DNA of 64,000 nt from Micrococcales bacterium (GCA_016703125.1 JADJCR010000007.1:62001-126000); one strand, 5' to 3'; positions 37,033 through 46,596 are shown, counted from the first letter of the stretch. Made by a program: numbers and translations. Notes: generated from the letters alone by a model not told the origin.

Positions 37033-38418
37033 ATGGTTCGTTCATCGACCCTCCGGCTGGCCGTTCCGGTGGCCGTGGTCCTCGTTCTCGGTGGTACTCC
37101 CGCGGCCTTCAGCGACCCGGGTGCCACCCTGTCCAGCACGCCGTTGTCCGGCACACAGGAGGCCGGCGGGCACACGCTCACCTGGTCGATGTCCGGAGCC
37201 TCGGCGCCGCCGGCCGAACTGGCCGGTTCCTACGACGGCGTAGTCCGGCCCGGCGCCACCGTGACGTTCACCGGATCGGCGTCCTTCAGCATCGGCAAGG
37301 GTTATGTCACGAACCTGTCGCAGGGCGCTTCGCTGAGCGGCACCGACGGCGCGTCCTTCTCGGAGCGGGTCGGCGAGGGGACCTACACGCTGCCCTACTC
37401 GCTGTCCGCACGTGCGCCGAAGGCGACCGAGGAGGACAAGATCGGCGACGTGATTGGCTACATCTCGGCGTCGGCATCGTCGCGCAACTGCAACGACTAC
37501 GGCGTGTGTGGCGGGCCGCGGGTCAGCCTGTCCCTGGCCGTGGTCGTCACGTCGTCGGACACTGAGCCGCCGACGATCTCGTTGGAGAAGCGCTCGAGCA
37601 TCTACGTGGACGGCAAGCCGAAGGCGCACTCCAACGCCGTGCGCTTCCCGCTGAAGCTCACGTTCACCATCAATGACAACTCCGGCAAGGTCATGGGCGG
37701 GATGCGCCTGTACTCCGGGGGCACCGCCGTGCGTTCGGCCACCACGAAGGGCTTCGTGAAGAACGGCCGCTATTCGCTGACGCTCACGAAGACCCCCAAG
37801 GGTCCGGGTCCCTTCTACTGGTGCGGCCAGGCCAAGGACAAGGCGGGCAACCTCAGCCCGATCAAGTGCAAGTGGTTGTCCATCGCGGTGCCGATCTCGC
37901 GCGCGAACGTCAACGGCTGCGGCACCGCCGGCTACGGCGAGGCGGCCGAGTGGCTGCAGAACTACTTCGGTGATGTGCGTGAATACGGCTTCGGGGAAGA
38001 CCGCACGCAGGTCGCGATCCGCAACGCGTGCAACATCCACGACGCCGCCTACGCGGGCATCACGATCTACGACTCTCTCGACAAGCGCTACGTGGACTTC
38101 CGGCAGTGGAGCCGGCTGGAGATCGACGCCAAGTTCCGCACCGACATCCGGGCGCTGTGCGGCCGGGAACTGAGCACGCCGAAGCGCATGGCGCCGTACC
38201 TGCGCACATGCACCCACGGCGTCGGGCTGACGACCTTCGTCGGACTGATCCCCATCAAGGGGCTGGCCGCACTCGAGGACGCGGGCGCCAACACGTACTA
38301 CGACATGGTCCGCGCGTACGGCGCGGTCGGTTTCGACGCCGACGCGACGGTGCCGGGCACGCAGGAGCAGATGCCGAACCGGACCTCCCCAACCGGAGGG
38401 GTCCGGAACAACACGTGA
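37033..38418 (+). CDS. Secreted protein with phospholipase A2-like C-terminal domain
   Basis: A 461-residue exported protein; signal peptide MVRSSTLRLAVPVAVVLVLG to TPAAFS. The middle has two beta-sandwich-like domains (SGTQEAGGHTLTWSMSG; DTEPPTISLEKRS). The last about 165 residues begin NGCGTAGYGEAAEWLQNYFG and contain RNACNIHDAAYAG (C333, H336, D337). The CxxHD pattern with later cysteines (IRALC, LRTCTHG) resembles bacterial phospholipase A2, in which His-Asp is catalytic, so hydrolysis of phospholipid acyl esters is my best guess. A broken paralogue lies at 45603-46574. Homology is by motif only. Confidence 0.68.
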   Translation: MVRSSTLRLAVPVAVVLVLGGTPAAFSDPGATLSSTPLSGTQEAGGHTLTWSMSGASAPPAELAGSYDGVVRPGATVTFTGSASFSIGKGYVTNLSQGASLSGTDGASFSERVGEGTYTLPYSLSARAPKATEEDKIGDVIGYISASASSRNCNDYGVCGGPRVSLSLAVVVTSSDTEPPTISLEKRSSIYVDGKPKAHSNAVRFPLKLTFTINDNSGKVMGGMRLYSGGTAVRSATTKGFVKNGRYSLTLTKTPKGPGPFYWCGQAKDKAGNLSPIKCKWLSIAVPISRANVNGCGTAGYGEAAEWLQNYFGDVREYGFGEDRTQVAIRNACNIHDAAYAGITIYDSLDKRYVDFRQWSRLEIDAKFRTDIRALCGRELSTPKRMAPYLRTCTHGVGLTTFVGLIPIKGLAALEDAGANTYYDMVRAYGAVGFDADATVPGTQEQMPNRTSPTGGVRNNT

Positions 38419-38422
38419 GGCG

Positions 38423-38806
38423 TCAGCCCGTGCGGGTCTCCACGTTGAGAATGTTCCCGTCGGGGTCGCTGAACCACACGCTGCGCATGTCATCCATCTC
38501 CGCGACGCCGTCGTTCCAGGTCAGTTCCTCTGCCTCGAACGTGTCGAACGAGACCCCGGCCGCCCGCAGACTGGCGACTACTTCGTCGAACGCGTCGGCG
38601 GGCAGTTCGAAGGACAACGCGGTGGCCTTGTTCGTGCCGGCGTAGGCGGACGGGTAGACGAAGAAACTGCTGTCACCCGACGGGTAGAACAGCCCGCCGA
38701 CGGCGTCTTCGCCTGGCGTGAAGCCGAGCACCCCCTCGTAGAACGCCCGCGAGCGCTCCGGGTCGGCCGTCGGCAGAGTCGGTGTGGGGGTGTGGTCGGA
38801 CAACAT
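38423..38806 (-). CDS. VOC (glyoxalase/bleomycin resistance) family protein
   Basis: A 127-residue single-domain VOC protein: DPERSRAFYEGVLGFTP is the first beta-alpha-beta unit and VWFSDPDGNILNVE the typical C-terminal strand with a metal-ligand Glu. Members bind a metal or small molecule. Convergent with the phospholipase A2-like gene, 4 bases apart. The ATG at 38806 marks the start of homology. Confidence 0.82.
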   Translation of the reverse strand: MLSDHTPTPTLPTADPERSRAFYEGVLGFTPGEDAVGGLFYPSGDSSFFVYPSAYAGTNKATALSFELPADAFDEVVASLRAAGVSFDTFEAEELTWNDGVAEMDDMRSVWFSDPDGNILNVETRTG

Positions 38807-38921
38807 CGGAACCTCCGACGCTAACCGGGCCGGTCGGCCCGGCGCGCTTACGACCGTAGGCACGGAAGGCGCCGCAAGGACAGGGTCCGAACGGACAATC
38901 CCGGCACGGTGCGCCCGAACG

Positions 38922-41381
38922 TCAGAAACTCCCCACGTCGACCACCCGCACCACCGCTTCCCCCTGCTCGTCGCTGGCCGCCAGATCCACCTCGGCCTCG
39001 ATGCGCCAGTCGCGGTCGTCGTCGGGGTCCTCGAACACCTGCTGCACGACCCACTTGCCCGGCAGTTGCTCGATCTGCAGGAACTGCGGGCCACGCGCCG
39101 CGGAACCGGTGCCCACAGACTCGTGCTCGCTGAAGTAGTCCTCCATCGCGGCCTGCCAGCGCGCCGCATCCCAGCCCGCAGCGCCGTCCAGGTCGCCGAG
39201 GTCATCCCAGCGCCCGAGCGAGGCGAGTTCCACCCGGCGGAACATGGCGTTGCGCACCAGGACCCGGAAAGCCCGCACGTTCGCGGTGACCGGTGGCGGG
39301 CCGGTGTCCACGACGTCGGCCTTCACCGGGGCCTGCGGGTCGATCATCCGCTCCCACTCGTCGAGCAGGCTCGAGTCGACTTGGCGCACAAGTTCCCCGA
39401 GCCACGCGGTGAGGTCGTCGAGTTCTTCGGTGCGCGCGGCTTCCGGCACGGTGCGCTGCAGCGCCTTGTAGGCGTCGGCCAGGTACCGCAGGAGCAGGCC
39501 TTCGGAAGCGGCGAGTTTGTAGGCGCTGATGTACTCGGCGAACGTCATGGCCATCTCGTACATCTCGCGGGCCACGGACTTGGGCTTGAGCTCGTACTCG
39601 GTGACCCAGGGATGCCCCTGCGCGTAGATGTCGTACGCGCCGTCCAGCAGGTCGGCCAGTGGGCGCGGCCAGGTGACCTCCTCGACGAGTTCCACCCGCT
39701 CGTCGTACTCGATCCCCTCCGCCTTCATCGCCGCCACCGCCTCGCCGCGGGCGCGGGACTGCTGGGCGTAAAGCACCTGTCGCGGATCCTCCAGCGTCGC
39801 CTCGAGGACGGAGAGCACGTCGACGGCGTAGGTCTCCGACTCGCGGTCCAGCAGTTCCATCGCGGCCAGCGCGAAGGTGGACAGCGGCTGGTTGAGCGCG
39901 AAGTCATCGGACACTTCGTCGGTCACCCGCAGATCCTCGGTCACCACCCCGGCGGCCACCAGCGATGCGGTGATCGCCTCGGCGCGTTCGGCCATGACTT
40001 CTTTCGCCGTGGCATCCTCATGGTTGTCCGTGAGCAACTGCAGCAGCGCGCCCTGCGGATCGTCCTCCCGGTGGGCCACGTTGAACACCATGGCGTGGGT
40101 GACGTCGAAGCGGGACTCCAGCGGTTCCGGCTCCGCGACCACGAGCCGGTCGAACGTCGACCGGTTCCAGGTGGGGACACCCTCCGGGGCCTTCTTGCGG
40201 ACCACCCGCCGGCGCTTCTTGGGATCGTCGCCGGCGCGGGCCAGCAGCCGTTCGTTCTCGATCTCGTGCTCCGGGGCCTGCACGACGACGTAACCGCGGG
40301 TGTCGAAGCCCGGCCGCCCCGCGCGCCCGGCGATCTGGTGGAACTCCCGGGCCCGCAGCACGCGCATGCGCCGGCCGTCGAACTTCACCAGCGACGTGAT
40401 GAGCACAGTGCGGATCGGCACGTCGATACCGACCCCGAGGGTGTCGGTGCCGCAGACCACCTTGAGCAGGCCGTGGCGCGTCAGGCGCTCGACCATGCGC
40501 CGGTAGCGCGGCAGCATGCCGGCGTGGTGCACGCCGATGCCGTGCCGGACCAGCCGGCTCAGCGACTTGCCGAAACCGGCGGTGAACCGGAACCCGGCCA
40601 GTTCGTCGGCGATCGCCCGCTTCTCCTCGCGGCTGCACACGTTGAGGCTCATCAGCGCGTTCGCCCGTTCCACCGCCGAGGCCTGTGTGGGGTGGACTAT
40701 GTAGACCGGCGCGCGATCGTGGTTGAGCAGCACCTCGATGGTCTGGTGGATCGGGGTCATCGCGTAGTCAAACTCGAGGGGCACCGGACGGTCGCCACCG
40801 GCCACGAGTGCTGCGGGCCGGCCGGTCCGCTCGGCGAGATCCTCCCGGATCCGCGTCATGTCGCCCAGAGTCGCCGACATCAGCAGGAACTGGGCGTCGG
40901 TGAGTTCGATCAGCGGTACCTGCCAGGCCCACCCGCGGTCGCGGTCGCCGTAGTAGTGGAACTCGTCCATGCACACGAAGCCGACGTCGGCCGCCCGTCC
41001 GGTGCGCAGCGCCTGGTTCGCGAGCACCTCCGCCGTCGCGCAGATCACCGGGGCGTCCGGGTTGACCGCGGCGTCACCGGTGAGCATGCCCACGTGCTGC
41101 GGGCCCAGTACATCGCACAGGTCGAAGAACTTCTCGGAGACCAGGGCCTTGATCGGCGCGGTGTAGTACGAACGCCGGCCGTCGGCCATGGCCAGCACCA
41201 TCCCGCCGAGGGCCACCAGGCTCTTGCCGGACCCGGTGGGCGTGGCCAGCACCACGTGCGAGCGTGCCGCGAGTTCGAGCAGCGCCTCCTCCTGGGCCGG
41301 ATACAGCGGGCGGCCCGTGTCCGCAGCCCACACCGCGAAGCGCTCCAGCACTTCCTCGGGCTCACCGGTCAGGTCGATCAC
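38922..41381 (-). CDS. Ski2/HelY-like DEAD/DEAH-box helicase
   Basis: An 819-residue ATP-dependent helicase. Motif I is ATPTGSGKS (residues 46-54), motif II CMDEFHYYGD (DEFH, 139-142), motif III LLMSATLGD and motif VI HQIAGRAGRPGFDTRG. The long C-terminal part (from about 430) has helical regions as in Ski2-like RNA helicases of actinobacteria. DEFH in place of DEAH/DEVH fits that group, which acts in RNA processing or repair. GTG 41381 start. It is divergent from the zinc-ribbon gene with 85 bases between. Confidence 0.85.
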   Translation of the reverse strand: MIDLTGEPEEVLERFAVWAADTGRPLYPAQEEALLELAARSHVVLATPTGSGKSLVALGGMVLAMADGRRSYYTAPIKALVSEKFFDLCDVLGPQHVGMLTGDAAVNPDAPVICATAEVLANQALRTGRAADVGFVCMDEFHYYGDRDRGWAWQVPLIELTDAQFLLMSATLGDMTRIREDLAERTGRPAALVAGGDRPVPLEFDYAMTPIHQTIEVLLNHDRAPVYIVHPTQASAVERANALMSLNVCSREEKRAIADELAGFRFTAGFGKSLSRLVRHGIGVHHAGMLPRYRRMVERLTRHGLLKVVCGTDTLGVGIDVPIRTVLITSLVKFDGRRMRVLRAREFHQIAGRAGRPGFDTRGYVVVQAPEHEIENERLLARAGDDPKKRRRVVRKKAPEGVPTWNRSTFDRLVVAEPEPLESRFDVTHAMVFNVAHREDDPQGALLQLLTDNHEDATAKEVMAERAEAITASLVAAGVVTEDLRVTDEVSDDFALNQPLSTFALAAMELLDRESETYAVDVLSVLEATLEDPRQVLYAQQSRARGEAVAAMKAEGIEYDERVELVEEVTWPRPLADLLDGAYDIYAQGHPWVTEYELKPKSVAREMYEMAMTFAEYISAYKLAASEGLLLRYLADAYKALQRTVPEAARTEELDDLTAWLGELVRQVDSSLLDEWERMIDPQAPVKADVVDTGPPPVTANVRAFRVLVRNAMFRRVELASLGRWDDLGDLDGAAGWDAARWQAAMEDYFSEHESVGTGSAARGPQFLQIEQLPGKWVVQQVFEDPDDDRDWRIEAEVDLAASDEQGEAVVRVVDVGSF

Positions 41382-41466
41382 ACACTCGAGGTTGCCATGC
41401 CGTCACCCGGCCATCCCGCGCCGCGCCGACCTACCCTGGAAGAGCGTCCGTACGGGGAGGTCCACC

Positions 41467-42621
41467 ATGGAGGACGACACCGTCTGCAGCGAATGCGGTC
41501 AGCCGCTTCACCCCACCGACAAGTTCTGCCCCGAGTGCGGCCACCACATCGAGGTCGTCGAGGTCATCGAGGTCGTCGAGGAGCCGGAGGAGACGGAGGT
41601 CCTCGAGCCCGCGCCCCCGCCACACCGCAAGCGCCGCGTGCTGGTCATCGGCGGTGTTGCAGCCATCGGCCTCATCCTGGGCGGCGCCGCGTGGTGGGGC
41701 CTGACGCAGAACAGCGCGGCGAAGGACCAGTACAACGCGTCGAGCCCGGTGCTCATGTCGTCGCTGGACGACATGTCCGCGGTGCAGTCCACGGAGATGG
41801 TCCAGGAGGTCGCCGGCGGGGCGCAGTCGCAACTGACCGCCATCGACGCCACGCTGTCCGAAGATCCGGAGGCCTCTGGCGTGGACCGGCTGGCTACGCT
41901 GCGTGACGCTTTCGCGGCCCTCGTTGCGCTCACGGTCTACGAGGAGACGAACACGGATGTGTGGACGGACAACCGCATGCAACTGGTGAGCAGCCTCGAC
42001 ACCCTCACCACCTACGGCGGGCCGACCGAACTCGCCGGTGCTGAGGGGGAGGACGCCGTGCGGACTCTCGACGACCTCACCCGGCGCGTGGACAAGGCGA
42101 TGGCCAAGTACCGCAAGCAGGTGAAGAAGGTCAGGGCCGAGGCGAAGTCCGAACGCCAGGACGTGCGGACCTACCACGCGCAGATGGAGTCGTTGATCGA
42201 CCGGTACACCGCGCTGCGCAACGACACCGGTGCCTACGTCGACACGATGTACGACCGCGACCTCTACATGTACGAGGTCATCGACTACTTCACCCAGGCC
42301 GCCACCGACCGCCGGGAGACCTCCAACCAGATGGCCGCGCTGCGGCCACCCACTGACATGCGCGGGGTGCACTCCCGCATCGTCACGGTCATCGGCGACG
42401 GCGCGGATGCGATCAACTCAGCGGTCGCCGCGCTGGAGGATGCCGAGTGCATCTACGGGCAGTGTTACTTCGAGTTCGACGCGCAGTGGGAGCAGTTCCA
42501 GACCGAGTCCGACCGGATCACCGCGCGCTACGGGCAGGCCTACGACGCGTGGCAGGCCGCGATGGCCAAGGCCGAGCGGGGCGCCAAGGGGGTCGAACTG
42601 CCGGACCGCCCGGACCTGTGA
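41467..42621 (+). CDS. Zinc-ribbon membrane protein
   Basis: A 384-residue protein. The N-terminal zinc ribbon has CSECGQ (from residue 7) and CPECGH. It is followed by an acidic stretch rich in EVVE, a Pro-rich linker and one transmembrane helix VLVIGGVAAIGLILGGAAWW (about 59-78). The remainder is extracytoplasmic and helical, with coiled-coil character (KYRKQVKKVRAEAKSERQDV) and a Cys pair IYGQCYFE/AECIYG. ATG 41467 follows GGGGAGGTCC. Unknown function; the zinc ribbon may sense or tether a cytoplasmic partner. Confidence 0.75.
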   Translation: MEDDTVCSECGQPLHPTDKFCPECGHHIEVVEVIEVVEEPEETEVLEPAPPPHRKRRVLVIGGVAAIGLILGGAAWWGLTQNSAAKDQYNASSPVLMSSLDDMSAVQSTEMVQEVAGGAQSQLTAIDATLSEDPEASGVDRLATLRDAFAALVALTVYEETNTDVWTDNRMQLVSSLDTLTTYGGPTELAGAEGEDAVRTLDDLTRRVDKAMAKYRKQVKKVRAEAKSERQDVRTYHAQMESLIDRYTALRNDTGAYVDTMYDRDLYMYEVIDYFTQAATDRRETSNQMAALRPPTDMRGVHSRIVTVIGDGADAINSAVAALEDAECIYGQCYFEFDAQWEQFQTESDRITARYGQAYDAWQAAMAKAERGAKGVELPDRPDL

Positions 42622-42779
42622 GGGTGTGGCGGGCCGGACGGCCTCGACCCTGGTGCTAGCACCCACGAGGTCGTCGCAACGTCGGTCACCGACGAACGTC
42701 CCCGCGGCCGTGTGCCTTCGGACGATGGCGCCCCTGGTGACCCGGTGGCAGACTCGGACTCCTCTCGAAGGGACCGGCC

Positions 42780-43007
42780 ATGGTACTGGTGGCGCAACGA
42801 TTCGCGGGATCCTCGACACTGCAGAAATGCGTGACCTCCGGGCACAGGGTGCTGGCCGGTGAGCCCGACAAGGACGCCGTGCGGCGCATCCAGGCATCGC
42901 TGGGAAACATCGGCTACCCGTGCGGGGCCATCGACGGCGGGTTCGGGAACGCCACGGGAACCGCAGTCAGGTATATCGGCGCATCGATCGCCTGCCGGGG
43001 ATGCTGA
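42780..43007 (+). pseudogene. Peptidoglycan-binding-domain fragment
   Basis: A 75-residue frame. RFAGSSTLQKCVTSGHRVLA is followed by DAVRRIQASLGNIGYPCGAI and DGGFGNATGTAV, the pattern of a peptidoglycan-binding (PG_binding_1) domain. The normal next helix is absent and the frame ends in IACRGC at 43007. It has no catalytic domain or signal peptide, so it is probably a truncated gene rather than a working protein. ATG 42780 follows GAAGGGACCGG. Confidence 0.55.
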
Positions 43008-43384
43008 ACGACCTGTCGGCGACGAGTAATGCCGTCCGGGTCGTGGCACCACCGGCCGGACCTGTAGGCCCCGTAGGCCCCGTAGGCCCGGCCGGTCCTC
43101 CCGGGCAGAACGGGACCGCGACGCTCGCCGCCGTCTGGGCGCCGGGTGCGCACACCGCCAAAGCCGGCAAGAAGCTGAAGGTCCAGTATGGGGTGACCAA
43201 CGCGGTCGCATTGCAGGTGCAGCTCAAGGGCAAGAAGACGCTGACCAAGCAGCTCAACGCCAAGGCCGGTACCAACACCCTGAAGTGGAAACTGCCCAAG
43301 AAGCTGAAGGCCGGCGCGTATCAGCTGCGTCGGCTCTATCAGGGTGCGGCGAAGGCGACGACGAAGGTGAAGGTCACGCGCTGA
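43001..43384 (+). CDS. Collagen-like triplet fragment with secreted-type C-terminus
   Basis: A 127-residue frame starting at ATG 43001 that overlaps the previous stop. Collagen-like triplets GPVGPVGPVGPAGPPGQNG are followed by a lysine-rich beta domain ending VKVTR. Its tail is like other secreted proteins here. No signal peptide precedes it, so the upstream part of the gene is probably missing. It seems to be one of three adjacent remnants (42780-43494). Confidence 0.55.
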   Translation: MLNDLSATSNAVRVVAPPAGPVGPVGPVGPAGPPGQNGTATLAAVWAPGAHTAKAGKKLKVQYGVTNAVALQVQLKGKKTLTKQLNAKAGTNTLKWKLPKKLKAGAYQLRRLYQGAAKATTKVKVTR

Positions 43385-43494
43385 CCGAGGGCCGGGCGCT
43401 GTGTTGGGGCTTCAACAGTGACGGGCAACTCGGCACCGGCGCGCCGTCCGGCACGTCGCCGAACCCTGCCCCGCTGGAGGTGGTGGGGCTGTAG
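43381..43494 (+). pseudogene. Single RCC1 repeat, 3' remnant
   Basis: Thirty-seven codons ending at TAG 43492-43494 encode LTEGRALCWGFNSDGQLGTG, then PAPLEVVGL. The 'CWG.N..GQLG.G' signature is that of an RCC1 repeat, as in the broken protein at 15677. It is the last repeat of a lost gene, fused to the end of the collagen-like frame. Confidence 0.6.
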
Positions 43495-43501
43495 GGCCCA
43501 G

Positions 43502-43580
43502 CTGTACCCGGGAGAGATCCGGACAGCCGGGAGCGAAAAGGACCGGTTGTATCGCTCCCGAACGACGGGAACTCTCCCGG
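43502..43580. repeat. Palindromic repeat, family B, left copy
   Basis: A 79-bp element with CCCGGGAGAG, CGGGAGCGA, TCGCTCCCG and CTCTCCCGG, giving nested inverted segments. It matches the copy at 44467-44545 except at two positions, in the same orientation, and brackets the nucleotidyltransferase/XRE pair. Confidence 0.85.
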
Positions 43581-43587
43581 ATGGAAC

Positions 43588-44121
43588 TCATCCCAACGCA
43601 TGTAGACGGGCCAACCGCGGGTCCTCCTTGCCGAGCAACTGCGCCAGGAATCCGCCCACGGCATCGACGTCGAGCTGGCCGGCCGCGGACATGGCCTCCA
43701 GATCCGCCCAATCCTTCGTCCGGTTGAAGAAGGCCTTGAAGACCGCCAGGGAAGTGCAGTCGAGCACCGGGATGGTGGTGTCTGCGAAAGGCACGCGCCT
43801 GACTCGGGCCCTGACTGTGTCGTGGAACGGGTGGTTGGCGAAGAACAAGTCGAGCGGGGTGTCGTCCCACCAGGCGCGTGTCTGTCCAACTCCCAGTACC
43901 TCGGTGCGGTTCTTGGCGGTGAACGTCGCGGCATCGGGCAACGCCGTGATCACATCGTCGGGTGCACCGTGCGGAACGAAGACGTTGATGTCCAGATCGA
44001 TCGTGCCGCGCGGTTCTCCGGTGCAATAGGCCAGCGCGATGGCGCCGCCGAAGGCATGCGGGACGCCAGCCGCCTCGAATGCGGCATCGATGACCAGCAG
44101 TCGCTCGGCAAGGATGCTCAT
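43588..44121 (-). CDS. MNT/AbiEii-like nucleotidyltransferase, likely toxin
   Basis: A 177-residue protein of the polymerase-beta-type nucleotidyltransferase fold. VPHAFGGAIALAYCTGEPRG leads into TIDLDINVFV, giving the GG...(R)xTxDxD core with D42 and D44; D91 in LDLFFAN could be the third metal ligand. FFNRTKDWADLEAM is the C-terminal motif usual in AbiEii/MNT-type proteins. Its ATG overlaps the XRE gene stop by four bases. Family members transfer nucleotides to tRNA or protein and act as toxins; here that is inference from fold and gene order. Confidence 0.75.
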   Translation of the reverse strand: MSILAERLLVIDAAFEAAGVPHAFGGAIALAYCTGEPRGTIDLDINVFVPHGAPDDVITALPDAATFTAKNRTEVLGVGQTRAWWDDTPLDLFFANHPFHDTVRARVRRVPFADTTIPVLDCTSLAVFKAFFNRTKDWADLEAMSAAGQLDVDAVGGFLAQLLGKEDPRLARLHALG

Positions 44122-44429
44122 GATCGAGCGGGAGGCAGGGGTCGCAGCGTGAGCGCGCCGCGGCGCCGGGTGGGCAGCAGTTCGGTGAGGTCCAGCACCT
44201 GCTCCAGCGCCCGGGCGGCCGCGCGGTCGTCGATCCGCGGCCGTTTCTGGATGGCGAGTGTGCAGTCGCACGCCTCCGCGATGCGCGCCAGGGTGGCCGC
44301 AGTGGGGGTTCGGTGCCCCCGTTCGTAGGCGTTGACCGCGGTCCGCGGGATGCCCGATCTGCGAGCCAGCTCAGCCTGTGAATATCCGCGGGTGTTGCGC
44401 AACTCGCGGATAAGAGTCGAAGTCGCCAT
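44118..44429 (-). CDS. XRE-family regulator, likely antitoxin
   Basis: A 103-residue protein with a helix-turn-helix at residues 4-56: RELRNTRGYSQAELARRSGI, then PRTAVNAYERGHRTP. The C-terminal part is short and helical. It is first in the operon and overlaps the nucleotidyltransferase by ATGA, the usual antitoxin-toxin arrangement. The promoter region lies in 44430-44575, next to the right family B repeat. Confidence 0.78.
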   Translation of the reverse strand: MATSTLIRELRNTRGYSQAELARRSGIPRTAVNAYERGHRTPTAATLARIAEACDCTLAIQKRPRIDDRAAARALEQVLDLTELLPTRRRGALTLRPLPPARS

Positions 44430-44466
44430 ACCAGAAGTGTATCGAAAACGCTACAGCAGGGCGCAA

Positions 44467-44545
44467 CTGTACCCGGGAGAGATCCGGACAGCCGGGAGCG
44501 AAAAGGACCGGTTGTATCGCTCCCGAACGACGGGATCGCTCCCGG
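44467..44545. repeat. Palindromic repeat, family B, right copy
   Basis: Same orientation as the copy at 43502-43580 and identical at 77 of 79 positions by eye. It lies between the XRE gene start and the ERCC4-type nuclease start, so the two copies form direct repeats around the pair. Confidence 0.85.
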
Positions 44546-44574
44546 GTAACGCTGGGGCGTGCCACACTCGCAGC

Positions 44575-45546
44575 GTGCCCGAGGACTTCGTGATCGCGCG
44601 CAACCCCGACCCCGATTCGAGCCTGCCGTACCTGGTGCGCATCCCGGTCGGCGAGCACGGGATCGTGCTGAAGGTCCGCGACACCTGGCCGCGCACCGCG
44701 AAGGTGTACTGCCACCGCGCGCCGGAATGGCCGGCGGATCCCGAGGTCGTCGAACGGGTGCCGGTGCGCTCGTGCGTGCGGCGCGGGCCGGCGATCGACC
44801 TGGTGCTGGACCGGGGCCGGGAGAACCGTTCGCAGTTCGTGATCACCCGCATCCGCGGCGGGCGGGAGGCGATCTTCTGGCAGTCGCCGCGCACCACCAG
44901 GCAGGCGCGCCCTGCCGTGCCGTTGCCGGCCGGACGCGCGCAGGGCATCACGGGTCTGCTCGTGCTGATCGACAGCCACGAGCGTTACCCCTACACCTTC
45001 GCCCGGCAGTCGGGGCGCGGGCAGGTGCGCACCGAGCGCCGCGGCCTGCCCGCCGGGGACTACGCCGTGGAACTCGACGGCCGGATCGTGGTGTCGGTGG
45101 AACGCAAGTCGCTGGCCGACCTGTCCGGCAGCCTGCTCGACGGGAGGCTGCGGTTCGCGATGGCGGACCTCGCGGCGATGCCCCGCGCGGCGGTGGTCGT
45201 GGAGGACCGGTACTCGGCGGTTTTCAAACTCGAGCACGTGCGGCCCTCGGTGGTGGCCGATGCGCTAGCTGAGGCGCAGGTGCGCAACCCGTCGGTGCCC
45301 ATCGTCTTCGCCGAGACCCGCACACTGGCCGAGGAGTGGACCTACCGGTTCCTGGCCGCCGGCCTGGCCCAGATGCAACTCGAGGCCGCCGGCGACGCGG
45401 TGGAACTGCCGGTCGCCGGCCCGCTGCCGCCCGCCGAGCCGACCGTGGCGGTCGTGCGGGCGTGGGCGATGGCGCAAGGGATCGCGGTGTCGGACCGCGG
45501 CCGCCTGCGCCCCGAGGTGTGGGAGGCGTACCGGGCCGAGCACTGA
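44575..45546 (+). CDS. ERCC4-type nuclease with Lsr2-like C-terminus
   Basis: A 323-residue protein starting at GTG 44575. The ERCC4 (XPF-like) nuclease core has LLVLIDSHERYPY (D133, E136) and VSVERKSLADLSGS (E176, R177, K178, D182), i.e. the ERK...D metal site. The last 33 residues, VVRAWAMAQGIAVSDRGRL then RPEVWEAY, match the DNA-binding tail of Lsr2, the actinobacterial AT-minor-groove protein. It would cut branched or AT-rich DNA. It lies right after the right family B repeat. Nuclease plus Lsr2-like tail suggests targeting of foreign AT-rich DNA, but that is inference. Confidence 0.82.
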   Translation: MPEDFVIARNPDPDSSLPYLVRIPVGEHGIVLKVRDTWPRTAKVYCHRAPEWPADPEVVERVPVRSCVRRGPAIDLVLDRGRENRSQFVITRIRGGREAIFWQSPRTTRQARPAVPLPAGRAQGITGLLVLIDSHERYPYTFARQSGRGQVRTERRGLPAGDYAVELDGRIVVSVERKSLADLSGSLLDGRLRFAMADLAAMPRAAVVVEDRYSAVFKLEHVRPSVVADALAEAQVRNPSVPIVFAETRTLAEEWTYRFLAAGLAQMQLEAAGDAVELPVAGPLPPAEPTVAVVRAWAMAQGIAVSDRGRLRPEVWEAYRAEH

Positions 45547-45602
45547 GCGCAGCCCGGATCAACCGCCGCCCGCGAGCGTACGACGAAGAGCGGGGGGAAG
45601 GG

Positions 45603-46574
<972 letters not shown>

Positions 46575-46596
46575 GGTCCTCTGCCACCCTGAGCGC

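Noticed and set aside
42652..42663. GGTGCTAGCACC, a 12-bp perfect palindrome after the zinc-ribbon gene
   Set aside because: Too short and single; chance occurrence or a restriction-like site is sufficient explanation.
43502..44545. Insertion sequence or integron cassette
   Set aside because: No transposase or integrase is present and the bracketing elements are palindromic repeats in direct orientation, not terminal inverted repeats of an IS.
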